Assembly (NCBI GenBank): GCA_003558195.1
Contig: PWMM01000166.1
Coordinates: 1-10,500, forward strand
Reading direction: 5' to 3'
DNA: 10,500 bases
Source of the DNA: Syntrophomonadaceae bacterium
Lineage (GTDB): Bacteria; Bacillota; Dethiobacteria; DTU022
Both the position numbers and the translations under genes were made by a program. The notes under the pieces are model-generated. The model made no database searches, had not been told where the DNA came from, and saw only the letters and a list, made by a program, of their open reading frames with translations. This document shows, in pieces, positions 1 to 6,634 of this stretch (within the stretch, counting starts at the first letter, position 1; each line of letters opens with the position of its first letter).

Positions 1-999
1 CGTTGTAAAAGAGTGGTCGAAGTAAAAGAACCATACCAGGTGGATCCTGTATATGGTGGCCCGGAATATGAGACCCTTGCCGCTCTTGGTTCATTACTGG
101 AAATAGATGACCTGAAAGCCATAGCTAAGGGAAATGAAATCTGCAATTACTACGGTTTCGATACTATATCGGCCGGCGTAACCATTGCCTTTGTGATGGA
201 ATGCTTCGAAAAAGGACTGATTACCAGGGAAGATACCGGCGGTTTAGAGGTGAAGTTTGGTAATGCAGAGGTTATGCTTGAGCTTTTAGAGCAAATTGCT
301 TTGCAGAAAGGTTTTGGCAAGCTGTTAAGTAAAGGATGCAAGGTGGTTGCTGAAGAATTTGGCGATAAATCTGCAAAGTATGCCATGCATATAAAAGGGC
401 AGGAAATACCAATGCATGAACCGCGATTTAAAGGCGGGCTGGGTATCGGTTACATGGTTTCACCAACTGGTGCCGATCACTGTCATAACATCCATGACTC
501 TTACTTTGCTGATTCTGCTGATGCCATAAAGCCCCTGGGTATTCTCGACCCGGTGCCAGTTGAAGATATCGGCAAAGAAAAAATGCGTATACTGGCATAT
601 TTTGGCAATTGGCGCAGTTATGGTAATTGTGCACACCTATGTTTATTTGTGCCCTGGGATTTTCAGAAAGCGGTCGAAATGGTGGAAGCTACTACCGGAT
701 GGTCAACCAGTTTATGGGAAATATTAAGAGTCGGGGAACGTGCTGCTACCTTAAGCCGCATCTTTAATATCCGTGAAGGCTTTAGCATGGAAGATGATAT
801 GCTAAAAAGTCGCTGGTATGAAGAGGCTTTTGAAGAAGGCCCTTACAAGGGCGCCAAATTTACAAAAGAAGATCTCGAAAAGGCCAGGACATATTACTAC
901 GGGATCATGGGTTGGGACGAGCATGGGATCCCCACCGCAGGGAAACTGATTGACCTGGGCATTGATTGGGCCGGAGATCATTTGAACAGAAAGGCTTAA
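1..999 (+). CDS. aor: Aldehyde ferredoxin oxidoreductase, C-terminal part (5' truncated)
   Basis: This is the C-terminal half of a tungsten- or molybdenum-bispyranopterin aldehyde ferredoxin oxidoreductase, which interconverts aldehydes and carboxylic acids with ferredoxin in the cytoplasm. The frame is open to base 1 and begins RCKRVVEVKEPY, so the GTG at 13 is internal and the true start lies upstream. Full-length family members have about 600 residues; roughly 332 are present. The Cys encoded at 4-6 fits the third Cys of the CxxCxxxC cluster motif. Other family marks are GGPEYETLAALGS (from residue 15, counting the Val at 13-15 as 1), the GADHCHNIHD stretch (153-162), and a Cys-rich NCAHLCLF (205-212) that should hold the fourth cluster ligand, probably C210. 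The family is certain; the substrate is not. With the iron alcohol dehydrogenase downstream, an acid-aldehyde-alcohol link is possible but inferred. Confidence 0.93.
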   Translation, partial: RCKRVVEVKEPYQVDPVYGGPEYETLAALGSLLEIDDLKAIAKGNEICNYYGFDTISAGVTIAFVMECFEKGLITREDTGGLEVKFGNAEVMLELLEQIALQKGFGKLLSKGCKVVAEEFGDKSAKYAMHIKGQEIPMHEPRFKGGLGIGYMVSPTGADHCHNIHDSYFADSADAIKPLGILDPVPVEDIGKEKMRILAYFGNWRSYGNCAHLCLFVPWDFQKAVEMVEATTGWSTSLWEILRVGERAATLSRIFNIREGFSMEDDMLKSRWYEEAFEEGPYKGAKFTKEDLEKARTYYYGIMGWDEHGIPTAGKLIDLGIDWAGDHLNRKA

Positions 1000-1013
1000 G
1001 TTAAGATAAAAGG

Positions 1014-1051
1014 TGAGGCCAGGATAAATATTTGTTTTTATGCTGGCCTCA
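1014..1051 (+). terminator. Stem-loop after AOR, possible weak terminator
   Basis: A perfect 9-bp stem pairs TGAGGCCAG (1014-1022) with CTGGCCTCA (1043-1051) around a 20-base AT-rich loop, 14 bases after the AOR stop. The 3' side continues TTAACTTT rather than a clean T run, so termination would be inefficient. A second GGCCTC at 1069-1074 could compete for the same 5' arm. Confidence 0.4.
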
Positions 1052-1137
1052 TTAACTTTCCGGTAAGGGCCTCGAGCGGAGCATGCACCGGTATAGCTTT
1101 TTTAAATAAAGATTAGAGCCTTGTTTTGAAGGGATAA

Positions 1138-1145
1138 AGAGGTGA
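1138..1145 (+). promoter_or_regulatory. Ribosome binding site of the hydroxyacid dehydrogenase
   Basis: AGAGGTGA lies 4 bases before the ATG at 1150. It is somewhat close but is the only purine-rich site near the start. I could not assign a convincing promoter in the 150-base gap before this gene. Confidence 0.6.
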
Positions 1146-1149
1146 CAAG

Positions 1150-2133
1150 ATGGCTGAGCTAAAAGTGGTTATAACTGATTATCAGTATGAAACGACAGCG
1201 AACGAAGAACGGGTTATTTCTGCCGCAGGTGGGACTTTGTACCCTCACCAGTGTAAAAGCGAAGATGAAATTATTGCTGTAGCCCACGATGCTGTTGGCC
1301 TTCTTGTTCAGTACAGGCAAATTACTCCCCGTGTTCTAGATGCGCTGCCTCAATTACGGGTCATCTCCCGTTATGCCGTGGGAGTAGATAATATAGATAT
1401 TGCTGCTGCATCAGAAAGAGGAATCTATGTGGCCAATGTGCCGGACTACTGCCAAAATGAAGTATCTGACCATGTGATCGCTTTGTTAATGGCTTTTTCC
1501 AGGAAAATTATCGCAGCGAACCGGTTCGTGAAAGCCGGTAATTGGGATTACAAGCAGTTGAAACCAATTCATAGTACTAGCTCGAGCATGATAGGCTTTG
1601 TGGGATTTGGCAAGATCACAAAAAACTTGGCTCCCAAGTTAAAAGCGATCGGGTTTGATTTAATCGCCTATGCACCGCGGACCGATCAGGATACCATGGC
1701 CCAGTACGGCGTTAAAAAAGTAGAATTTAATGAGATTTTCCTGCATTCGGATTTTGTATCGCTCCATGTGCCATTAAATGAGCAAACCAGGGGCTTGATC
1801 GGAGCTTCGCAATTAGCGGCCATGAAACCATCTGCTTACTTGATTAATATTGCCCGCGGCCCGGTAATCGACGAAACTGCACTGATAGATGCCCTGCGGG
1901 AAGGAGAAATCGCCGGAGCGGCCCTGGATGTTACCGAAAAAGAGCCAGTTAACCATGATAATCCCTTATTAAAAATGGATAACGTAATCATTACACCGCA
2001 TATAGCCTGGTATTCTGAAGAAGCGCAGGCAGAATTACAAACCAGGGCAGCCCAAAATGTAGCCTCTGTCTTAAAGGGGGGAACTCCTGCGCATTGCCTC
2101 AACTTAAAGGCTATCGAAAGCAATGGTGACTAG
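1150..2133 (+). CDS. D-isomer-specific 2-hydroxyacid dehydrogenase (CtBP/PGDH-like)
   Basis: This is a 327-residue cytoplasmic dehydrogenase that should reduce a 2-keto acid (glyoxylate, hydroxypyruvate or similar) to the D-2-hydroxy acid, or the reverse. The catalytic triad is visible: R236 in INIARG, E265 in VTEKEP, and H284 in ITPHIAW. The Rossmann loop at 149-157 reads GFVGFGKIT, so the third Gly of GxGxxG is Thr. The second beta strand ends IAYAPRT (172-178), with no Asp at the usual NAD-selecting place and an Arg two residues on; this pattern often goes with NADP(H). Length is normal for the family. It lies 150 bases after AOR and 126 bases before the alcohol dehydrogenase, so it may have its own promoter. 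3-Phosphoglycerate dehydrogenase is less likely because no C-terminal ACT domain follows. The family call is secure; the substrate is open. Confidence 0.92.
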   Translation: MAELKVVITDYQYETTANEERVISAAGGTLYPHQCKSEDEIIAVAHDAVGLLVQYRQITPRVLDALPQLRVISRYAVGVDNIDIAAASERGIYVANVPDYCQNEVSDHVIALLMAFSRKIIAANRFVKAGNWDYKQLKPIHSTSSSMIGFVGFGKITKNLAPKLKAIGFDLIAYAPRTDQDTMAQYGVKKVEFNEIFLHSDFVSLHVPLNEQTRGLIGASQLAAMKPSAYLINIARGPVIDETALIDALREGEIAGAALDVTEKEPVNHDNPLLKMDNVIITPHIAWYSEEAQAELQTRAAQNVASVLKGGTPAHCLNLKAIESNGD

Positions 2134-2244
2134 GGTAGCAGACATTTGATCTATTTTAAATTCTTTTTCCAGTAACTTCTCAGCATGCGCTTATGTCTAG
2201 AGCAGGCCAGGCAGTTACTATTTTAAAAACTATATTTTTGCGAA

Positions 2245-2250
2245 AAGGAG
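2245..2250 (+). promoter_or_regulatory. Ribosome binding site of the iron alcohol dehydrogenase
   Basis: AAGGAG sits 9 bases before the ATG at 2260 and fixes that start. A TATATT at 2231-2236 could be a -10 box, but no fair -35 box lies 16-18 bases upstream, so I do not call a promoter. Confidence 0.75.
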
Positions 2251-2259
2251 CATAAATTA

Positions 2260-3411
2260 ATGAAAAATTTCAGCTGGCAATTACCTTCAAAGATCTACTT
2301 TGGTAACGGGGAGAGTAAAAAAGTTGCAGACAGGGTAAATGAGCTGGGCGGTAGCAAGGTTTTGCTGGTAACGGACAGGGGCCTTGAGCAGATTGGGTTG
2401 CCGGACCAAATAAAAACCATGTTATTAGATGCATCAATCGAGGTAGAAGTTTTTAATGAAGTCAAACCTGATCCTACAGTTGAAGTGGTGGAAAGCGGTG
2501 TAAAAAAAGCCAAAGATTTTGGTTGTGATACCTTAATTGGGCTCGGTGGTGGTAGCTCTATCGACACCGCTAAAGCCATTGGGATGATGATCACTAACGG
2601 CGGTGAAGTTAGTGATTACTGGGGCAATCCTCCCAAGAATAAACCCCTGCCGATGATTGCAATTCCGACTACTGCAGGAACGGGAAGCGAAGTAACCTTT
2701 GTTACCGTCATTAAAGATACTAAAAAGAAAGTGAAAATGGGTGTCGGATATAGCCCCCAGATGGCTCCTGATATCGCTCTATGCGATCCGGAATTAACAG
2801 TGAGCGCTCCTTCTCATATTACTGCATTTACCGGCCTGGACGCCTTAACTCATGCGGTGGAAGCCTATACCAACACCAAGCATGATCCAGTATCCGATAT
2901 CTTTGCCCTGAAATCGATCGAACTAATCGGTAAATACCTGCGCCTTGCTGTAGCTAATGGTGATAACATGGAAGCAAGGTATTACATGTTGCTTGGAAAC
3001 TTACTGGCAGGTGCTTCTTTCGCCAACAAACTACTGGGTATAGTGCATGCCATTACATCACCCATGGGTGGTTACTGTGACGCTCCGCATGGTGCTGTTA
3101 ATGCCATTTTGTTACCCCATGCCATGAAATTTAACTATATCGGGAACCCTGAAAAATTTGCAGACGTGGCAGAAGCCATGGGAGAAAATGTTGTTGGCAT
3201 GACTGACCTGGAAGCGGCTCAGCAAAGCATTATTGCTGTCCAGCAGCTATCCCGTGATGTTAACTTACCTTCCGGGTTAAGCAAAGTTGGTGTTAAAGAA
3301 GAAGACATAGAAGATATTTGTAACGCAGCAATGAGCAATGTTAATATTGCGATAAACCCCAGAAAACCAGGTGTCGAAGATTTGATTGCAATTTGCAAAG
3401 CGGCCATGTAA
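2260..3411 (+). CDS. Iron-containing (group III) alcohol dehydrogenase
   Basis: This 383-residue cytoplasmic enzyme should interconvert an alcohol and an aldehyde or ketone with NAD(H). The nucleotide site shows GGGSS at 96-100 with D102. VTDRG at 37-41 keeps D39, the residue that in FucO-like enzymes favours NAD over NADP. The four metal ligands can be placed at D194 and H198 (GLDALTHAVEAYTN), H263 (IVHAITSPMG) and H277 (CDAPHGAVN). Length and domain order match full-length FucO/AdhB/butanol-dehydrogenase-type proteins. The short-chain dehydrogenase follows closely, so the two are almost certainly co-transcribed. Family members include lactaldehyde reductase, 1,3-propanediol dehydrogenase and sulfoacetaldehyde reductase; sequence alone does not decide between them. 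Because an AOR lies two genes upstream, an aldehyde shared by the two enzymes is a reasonable inference. Confidence 0.95.
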   Translation: MKNFSWQLPSKIYFGNGESKKVADRVNELGGSKVLLVTDRGLEQIGLPDQIKTMLLDASIEVEVFNEVKPDPTVEVVESGVKKAKDFGCDTLIGLGGGSSIDTAKAIGMMITNGGEVSDYWGNPPKNKPLPMIAIPTTAGTGSEVTFVTVIKDTKKKVKMGVGYSPQMAPDIALCDPELTVSAPSHITAFTGLDALTHAVEAYTNTKHDPVSDIFALKSIELIGKYLRLAVANGDNMEARYYMLLGNLLAGASFANKLLGIVHAITSPMGGYCDAPHGAVNAILLPHAMKFNYIGNPEKFADVAEAMGENVVGMTDLEAAQQSIIAVQQLSRDVNLPSGLSKVGVKEEDIEDICNAAMSNVNIAINPRKPGVEDLIAICKAAM

Positions 3412-3425
3412 TTAGGCGGTTTTAT

Positions 3426-3430
3426 GGAGG
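3426..3430 (+). promoter_or_regulatory. Ribosome binding site that decides the SDR start
   Basis: GGAGG lies 11 bases before the ATG at 3442. The alternative ATG at 3424 overlaps this site and has only a poor TAGGCGG upstream. The site therefore supports initiation at 3442. Confidence 0.75.
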
Positions 3431-3441
3431 TAGTGAAAACG

Positions 3442-4212
3442 ATGAACTATAAGAAATTTAGCCTGCACCGGAAAGTAGCAATAGTAACCGGCGGAGGCAG
3501 TGGTATCGGGCGGGCAATAGCCTTAGGGCTCGCTGAAGCTGGTGCTGATGTGGTTCCGGTCGGCAGAACTGCTAAAAGAATTGAAAATACAGCAAAAGAG
3601 ATTGAAGGCCTGGGCCAGAAAACCCTGATTATCCCAACCGATGTAACGGACAAAGGTCAGGTTGAAAACCTGGTTAATAAGGTCAATGCTGATTTAGGCA
3701 GTGTGGATATTCTTGTTAATTGTGCCGGTTTAAATATAAAAAAACCGGTACTGGATTTGGATGTAGAAGACTGGGAAAAAGTGCTGGAGGTAAATTTAAA
3801 GGGTTTATTTATAGCCTGCCAGGTGGCAGGTAAAGTGATGGTGGAAAAAAGGAGTGGTAAGATTATTAATATCGCTTCTATGGGCTCTTACTTTGGGATT
3901 ACCGGATCCGGCCCATATTGTGCCAGTAAAGGTGGGGTTGATCAATTTACCAAGGTTATGGCTGTTGAATGGGCTCCCTTTAATGTTCAGGCTAATGCCA
4001 TTGCGCCCGGTTTTTTTAGAACCGAATTAACCAAACCGGTTTTTGAAAAAGATGATGTCAGAGAGCGCATCTTCAAACGAACCCCGATGAACAGGGCAGG
4101 TGAAGTCGAGGAGTTAGTTGGCGCAGCCATATACTTAGCCTCTGAAGCTTCAGATTTTGTCACGGGTATTACCCTGCCTGTAGACGGTGGTTTTGTTGCT
4201 TACGGGATCTAA
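3442..4212 (+). CDS. Short-chain dehydrogenase/reductase (gluconate 5-dehydrogenase-like)
   Basis: This classical SDR of 256 residues should oxidise or reduce a hydroxyl/keto group on a small polar substrate in the cytoplasm. Its marks are the cofactor loop TGGGSGIG (16-23), NCAG (93-96), and the catalytic S146 with Y159 and K163 in the YxxxK motif. The end, LPVDGGFVAYGI, is typical of the SDR tetramer interface. The second strand ends PVGRT (39-43) with no Asp, which leans towards NADP(H). The overall look (FSLHRKVAIVTGGG at the start, PGFFRTELTKPV near 189-200) resembles gluconate 5-dehydrogenase or KduD-type enzymes acting on sugar acids, but 3-oxoacyl-ACP reductase-like functions cannot be excluded. 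An upstream ATG at 3424 would add six residues; the ribosome binding site favours 3442. It forms an operon with the iron alcohol dehydrogenase 30 bases upstream. Confidence 0.92.
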   Translation: MNYKKFSLHRKVAIVTGGGSGIGRAIALGLAEAGADVVPVGRTAKRIENTAKEIEGLGQKTLIIPTDVTDKGQVENLVNKVNADLGSVDILVNCAGLNIKKPVLDLDVEDWEKVLEVNLKGLFIACQVAGKVMVEKRSGKIINIASMGSYFGITGSGPYCASKGGVDQFTKVMAVEWAPFNVQANAIAPGFFRTELTKPVFEKDDVRERIFKRTPMNRAGEVEELVGAAIYLASEASDFVTGITLPVDGGFVAYGI

Positions 4213-4220
4213 AAATTAAA

Positions 4221-4240
4221 TAAAATAAATATTTATTTTA
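4221..4240. repeat. 20-bp perfect AT palindrome after the SDR stop
   Basis: TAAAATAAATATTTATTTTA equals its own reverse complement and starts 9 bases after the SDR gene. As RNA it is all A-U, so it would be a weak hairpin and poor terminator. It could also be a protein site or simply AT-rich sequence. Confidence 0.6.
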
Positions 4241-4266
4241 AAGGATTTAAGAGTTTTGGATAGAAG

Positions 4267-4272
4267 TATAAT
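4267..4272 (+). promoter_or_regulatory. Candidate -10 box (TATAAT) for the TRAP operon
   Basis: A perfect TATAAT lies just upstream of the first AAACAGTGTTT palindrome. The bases 16-18 upstream (around 4243-4250, GGATTTAA) are a poor -35 box, so any promoter would be weak or activator-dependent. Transcription from here would start near 4280 and give a leader of nearly 390 bases. Confidence 0.35.
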
Positions 4273-4288
4273 CTTACACAATTAGAAC

Positions 4289-4301
4289 TTAAACAGTGTT
4301 T
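4289..4301. promoter_or_regulatory. Operator-like palindrome A, copy 1
   Basis: TTAAACAGTGTTT contains the perfect 5-1-5 palindrome AAACA-G-TGTTT. A second copy differing at one base begins exactly 42 bases downstream. The pairing suggests a dimeric regulator binding twice on one DNA face. The regulator is not identified. Confidence 0.5.
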
Positions 4302-4330
4302 GTTGTGTCTAAAAATACATAGCTTTTAAT

Positions 4331-4343
4331 TTAAACAATGTTT
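4331..4343. promoter_or_regulatory. Operator-like palindrome A, copy 2
   Basis: TTAAACAATGTTT matches copy 1 at 12 of 13 bases, with the central base of AAACA-A-TGTTT changed. It ends 5 bases before palindrome B copy 1, so proteins on the two sites would touch or compete. Confidence 0.5.
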
Positions 4344-4348
4344 CTAAC

Positions 4349-4364
4349 TGGTCAGGATACCTGA
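4349..4364. promoter_or_regulatory. Operator-like palindrome B, copy 1
   Basis: TGGTCAGGATACCTGA contains the perfect 5-3-5 palindrome TCAGG-ATA-CCTGA. An identical 16-base copy lies 240 bases downstream. FadR-subfamily GntR proteins bind short palindromes of similar size, and such a regulator is encoded at 9322-10035; linking the two is inference. Confidence 0.6.
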
Positions 4365-4400
4365 TTACAGCGCTCCGGGCTAGTTTAAAAAATGCTGTAA
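4365..4400 (+). other. Stem-loop in the TRAP leader
   Basis: TTACAGC (4365-4371) pairs with GCTGTAA (4394-4400) around a 22-base loop. It begins directly after palindrome B copy 1. No T run follows. A further pairing of CCTTGT (4416-4421) with ACAAGG (4441-4446) is possible downstream. Confidence 0.35.
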
Positions 4401-4522
4401 CTGCTTTCCCGCCATCCTTGTCGAATCACTGGCAGGATCAACAAGGCGCTTGGAATATTAGGTAAAGCTTAGATAAAGGTCATTAAGGGAACGGTACCAT
4501 AAACTGCGGGAATTGATTTAGC

Positions 4523-4545
4523 CATCTCTAGGGAGCTAGGAGATG
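4523..4545 (+). other. Compact hairpin before palindrome B copy 2
   Basis: CATCTC-TAG (4523-4531) pairs with CTA-G-GAGATG (4536-4545): nine pairs, one bulged G, and a four-base GGAG loop. TTTAATCTATT follows, which is only mildly T-rich. It may be an attenuator, a weak terminator for read-through from the SDR gene, or an RNA structural element. Confidence 0.45.
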
Positions 4546-4588
4546 TTTAATCTATTACGTACATTTTAATTGTTGTTGATTGTTCTAG

Positions 4589-4604
4589 TGGTCAGGATAC
4601 CTGA
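4589..4604. promoter_or_regulatory. Operator-like palindrome B, copy 2
   Basis: This is the same 16 bases as copy 1, TGGTCAGGATACCTGA, 63 bases before the dctQ start. Its position close to the gene suits a repressor site. The bases flanking the two copies diverge, so the 16-base core has been conserved or copied on its own. Confidence 0.6.
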
Positions 4605-4649
4605 GTAGTTTTACTGTTAAATTTAGAAAGGGCACGATTCTTCTAGAAT

Positions 4650-4656
4650 GGAGGTG
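4650..4656 (+). promoter_or_regulatory. Ribosome binding site that supports the TTG start of dctQ
   Basis: GGAGGTG lies 11 bases before the TTG at 4668. No in-frame ATG is near, and the next Met codon comes only within the first membrane segment, so the TTG start is well supported. Confidence 0.8.
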
Positions 4657-4667
4657 TAGTAAAGACC

Positions 4668-5240
4668 TTGCTGAAAAAGCTTGAGTTATTTAACGATAAC
4701 CTGGAAAGGTTTACTACATGGCTGATTTGCCTCTTGATGGCATCCATGATCGCCATCGTTTTTAGCCAGGTGGTAGCACGGTATGTATTCAGTACAACAT
4801 TCCCGTGGATGGAAGAAATGAGCCGCTTTATTATGATTTGGCTTGCCTTTACCGGTGCTGCAGTAATGATGCGCAAAGGGGGCCATATTGCCGTCACAGT
4901 TATTAGGAATATGTTGCCATTTAAGGTGCGCAAAATGATATTCCTGGTAGATCGCTTAATTATAACTTCTTCGTTAGTCATCCTGATTTACTACGGAGTT
5001 TTAATCGCCCTGCGTTACCTGGCCAGAACGCCTGTGACTATGAACTTTCCCGTAACATATGTTTATATGGTTTTTCCATTAGCTTTTACCCTGATGTTCT
5101 TTTTTTTAATCGAAGATATTGTACGCCTTTTTGTTGAACCGAATAAAGTAGATCAGCTATTCCGCCGCATTGAAGACCCTGAACTGATAATTAGCGGGGA
5201 ACTCGATAACATGGAAGATTTAAAGCTTGATGATAAGTAG
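4668..5240 (+). CDS. dctQ: TRAP transporter small membrane subunit DctQ
   Basis: This 190-residue integral membrane protein is the small subunit of a tripartite ATP-independent periplasmic-type (TRAP) transporter, which imports organic acids using an ion gradient. Four hydrophobic segments are visible, at about 16-38, 52-68, 92-113 and 129-150. The family signature is clear: VVARYVF (35-41), PWMEEMSRFIMIWLAFTGAA (46-65) and RKGGHI (69-74). The charged C-terminal tail (about 155-190), rich in Asp and Glu, is longer than I would expect for a bare four-helix DctQ. Translation starts at TTG with a strong ribosome binding site. The DctM gene begins 18 bases after the stop, so the two are co-translated. 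The Q-M-P gene order differs from the more familiar P-Q-M order. Confidence 0.95.
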   Translation: MLKKLELFNDNLERFTTWLICLLMASMIAIVFSQVVARYVFSTTFPWMEEMSRFIMIWLAFTGAAVMMRKGGHIAVTVIRNMLPFKVRKMIFLVDRLIITSSLVILIYYGVLIALRYLARTPVTMNFPVTYVYMVFPLAFTLMFFFLIEDIVRLFVEPNKVDQLFRRIEDPELIISGELDNMEDLKLDDK

Positions 5241-5258
5241 TGCTGAGGAGGGTTTAGT

Positions 5259-6524
5259 ATGGCGATGCTGCTTTTTGTAGTATTTCTGGTTATAGCAATG
5301 CCGATTAGCTTTGCTCTCGGTATTTCTGCCTTTTATTATTTTTTGTTTGAGGGAAACCTGCCAACGGAAGCTTATATGAATACACTGTTTTCCGGTATAA
5401 ATAATTTCTCGCTCATGGCGATACCTTTCTTTGTCCTGGCTGGTTCACTGATGAATGAAGGAGGTTTGACAATCCGCCTTGTAGCCCTGGCCCGGTCCCT
5501 GGTAGGGCATATAGTGGGCGGGTTGGCGCATGTTAATGTTGTTACCAGTATGCTTTTTGCCGGTATTACCGGTTCTGCAGTTGCAGATACATCCGCTGTC
5601 GGTAGTATTCTGATTCCATCCATGGTAGAAGATGGCTATGATCGTGATCTTGCTACGGCAATTACCGCCGCCAGCTCAACGGTGGGCCCGATTATACCCC
5701 CGAGTATTCCCATGGTGGTTTATGGGGTAACTGCCGGCGTTTCTATCGGGGGATTGTTCCTGGCCGGGGCGATACCGGGCCTGATCTTGGGCTTGGGCCA
5801 GATGGGCCTGATAGTCTATTACGCTAAAAAAAGAGGTTATGGCGCAACCCATCAATTCAGTTGCAGCAGCCTCTGGGTTTCATGCAAAGAAGGATTGTGG
5901 GCCCTGGGGATGCCCGTTATTATTCTTGGCGGGATCTTCGGTGGAGTTTTTACCCCTACCGAAGCTGCAGTAATTGCGGTTGTTTATGCCCTTTTCGTTG
6001 GGCTCCTGATCACCAAATCATTAAAAATTCGAAGACTGCCGATTATCTTTCGCGACTCTGCCTTGACTACATCGGTGGTAATGATCGTTATAAGTATGGC
6101 TGCTGTATTTGGCCGGGTCCTTACCCTGGAGAGAATACCGTCGGCAATGGCTGAAGTGTTTCTCAGCTTATCTGATAATCCAATTATATTACTGTTACTT
6201 TTAAACCTGTTTCTTTTATTTGTCGGAACCTGGCTGGAGCTAGGTGCCGCTGTGGTTATTTTAGTTCCGGTGCTGGCACCGTTATCAGTTCAACTGGGGC
6301 TGGATCCCCTGCATTTTGGGGCTATCGTGGTAGTCAACCTGATTATCGGGTTTATAACACCACCCCTTGGGGTATGCCTGTTCGTGGGGAGTTCTATAGG
6401 TAAGGTAAGCATAGAAGATTTAATTAAGGTGATTTGGCCCTTTATTATTCTAGGTATTATTCTAATCTTGCTGGTCACTTTCGTTCCGGCACTGACCACC
6501 TGGTTACCCTCGGTTTTGATGTAA
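5259..6524 (+). CDS. dctM: TRAP transporter large membrane subunit DctM
   Basis: This 421-residue subunit forms the transport channel of the TRAP system and has a normal length for the family. The start follows GAGGAGGG at 5245-5252. Many membrane segments run along the whole protein. Conserved DctM stretches are AIPFFVLAGSLMNEGG (54-69), GSAVADTSAVGSILIPSM (105-122), SSTVGPIIPPSIPMVVYG (139-156), GGIFGGVFTPTEAA (224-237) and IGFITPPLGVCLFVG (363-377). The repeated PP and TP motifs are the re-entrant hairpin tips expected of this elevator-type fold. No break or missing region is visible. It works with DctQ before it and the binding protein DctP after it; the 123-base gap to DctP holds a hairpin that could tune the relative amounts. 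Confidence 0.97.
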   Translation: MAMLLFVVFLVIAMPISFALGISAFYYFLFEGNLPTEAYMNTLFSGINNFSLMAIPFFVLAGSLMNEGGLTIRLVALARSLVGHIVGGLAHVNVVTSMLFAGITGSAVADTSAVGSILIPSMVEDGYDRDLATAITAASSTVGPIIPPSIPMVVYGVTAGVSIGGLFLAGAIPGLILGLGQMGLIVYYAKKRGYGATHQFSCSSLWVSCKEGLWALGMPVIILGGIFGGVFTPTEAAVIAVVYALFVGLLITKSLKIRRLPIIFRDSALTTSVVMIVISMAAVFGRVLTLERIPSAMAEVFLSLSDNPIILLLLLNLFLLFVGTWLELGAAVVILVPVLAPLSVQLGLDPLHFGAIVVVNLIIGFITPPLGVCLFVGSSIGKVSIEDLIKVIWPFIILGIILILLVTFVPALTTWLPSVLM

Positions 6525-6525
6525 A

Positions 6526-6566
6526 AGATTTGCTTAAGGTAACCCTGCTTTAAATTAAGCTTATCT
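6526..6566 (+). other. Hairpin between dctM and dctP
   Basis: AGAT-TT-GCTTAA (6526-6537) pairs with TTAAGC-TT-ATCT (6555-6566): ten pairs with a symmetric TT/TT internal loop and a 17-base apical loop. There is no T run, so it is unlikely to terminate. An RNA-stability or processing role is possible, since binding proteins are usually needed in excess over membrane subunits. Confidence 0.4.
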
Positions 6567-6573
6567 AACATGT

Positions 6574-6598
6574 GGGGAGGTGGTTGATGTTAAACTGA
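6574..6598 (+). promoter_or_regulatory. Strong Shine-Dalgarno with only a three-codon frame
   Basis: GGGGAGGTGG at 6574-6583 is the strongest ribosome binding site in the window. It is followed by ATG TTA AAC TGA (6587-6598), a minimal three-codon frame, and not by a gene. It lies 50 bases before dctP, which has its own site. It may be a standby or leader site, or a decayed start. Confidence 0.35.
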
Positions 6599-6634
6599 TG
6601 TATTAAAAAGCTTTGAGAACGTGTACTTAAATCA

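Larger units (their letters stand above)
4213..4667 (+). other. Long structured non-coding region before the TRAP operon
   Basis: No credible reading frame lies in these 455 bases on either strand. The only overlapping frame runs antisense to dctQ. The stretch holds a 20-bp perfect AT palindrome, a perfect TATAAT box, two copies of an AAACA-N-TGTTT palindrome, two copies of a TCAGG-ATA-CCTGA palindrome and several hairpins, each listed separately. I recognise no T-box, cobalamin, TPP, SAM or glycine riboswitch consensus. It most likely holds the end of the dehydrogenase transcript and the promoter, operators and leader of the transporter operon. Confidence 0.7.

Noticed and set aside
150..386. 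Antisense open frame within the AOR gene
   Set aside because: It lies wholly opposite a strongly conserved coding region, has no recognisable domain and no supporting start signals. The same holds for the other antisense frames within the dehydrogenase, TRAP and regulator genes.
2171..2219. Inverted repeat AGTAACT / AGTTACT in the gap before the iron alcohol dehydrogenase
   Set aside because: Seven-base arms with a 35-base loop can easily arise by chance, and there is no T run or linked promoter.
4428..4440. Third copy of palindrome B (ACTGGCAGGATCA)
   Set aside because: It shares only ACTGG and CAGGAT with the motif and lacks the second arm CCTGA, so it does not form the palindrome.
4213..4667. 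T-box or other known riboswitch
   Set aside because: I looked for the T-box AGGGTGGNACCGCG element and for familiar TPP, SAM, cobalamin and glycine cores and saw none.
5861..6154. Overlapping + strand frame inside dctM
   Set aside because: DctM is conserved and intact across this stretch in its own frame. The second frame gives a Cys- and Arg-rich low-similarity product and is a shadow.
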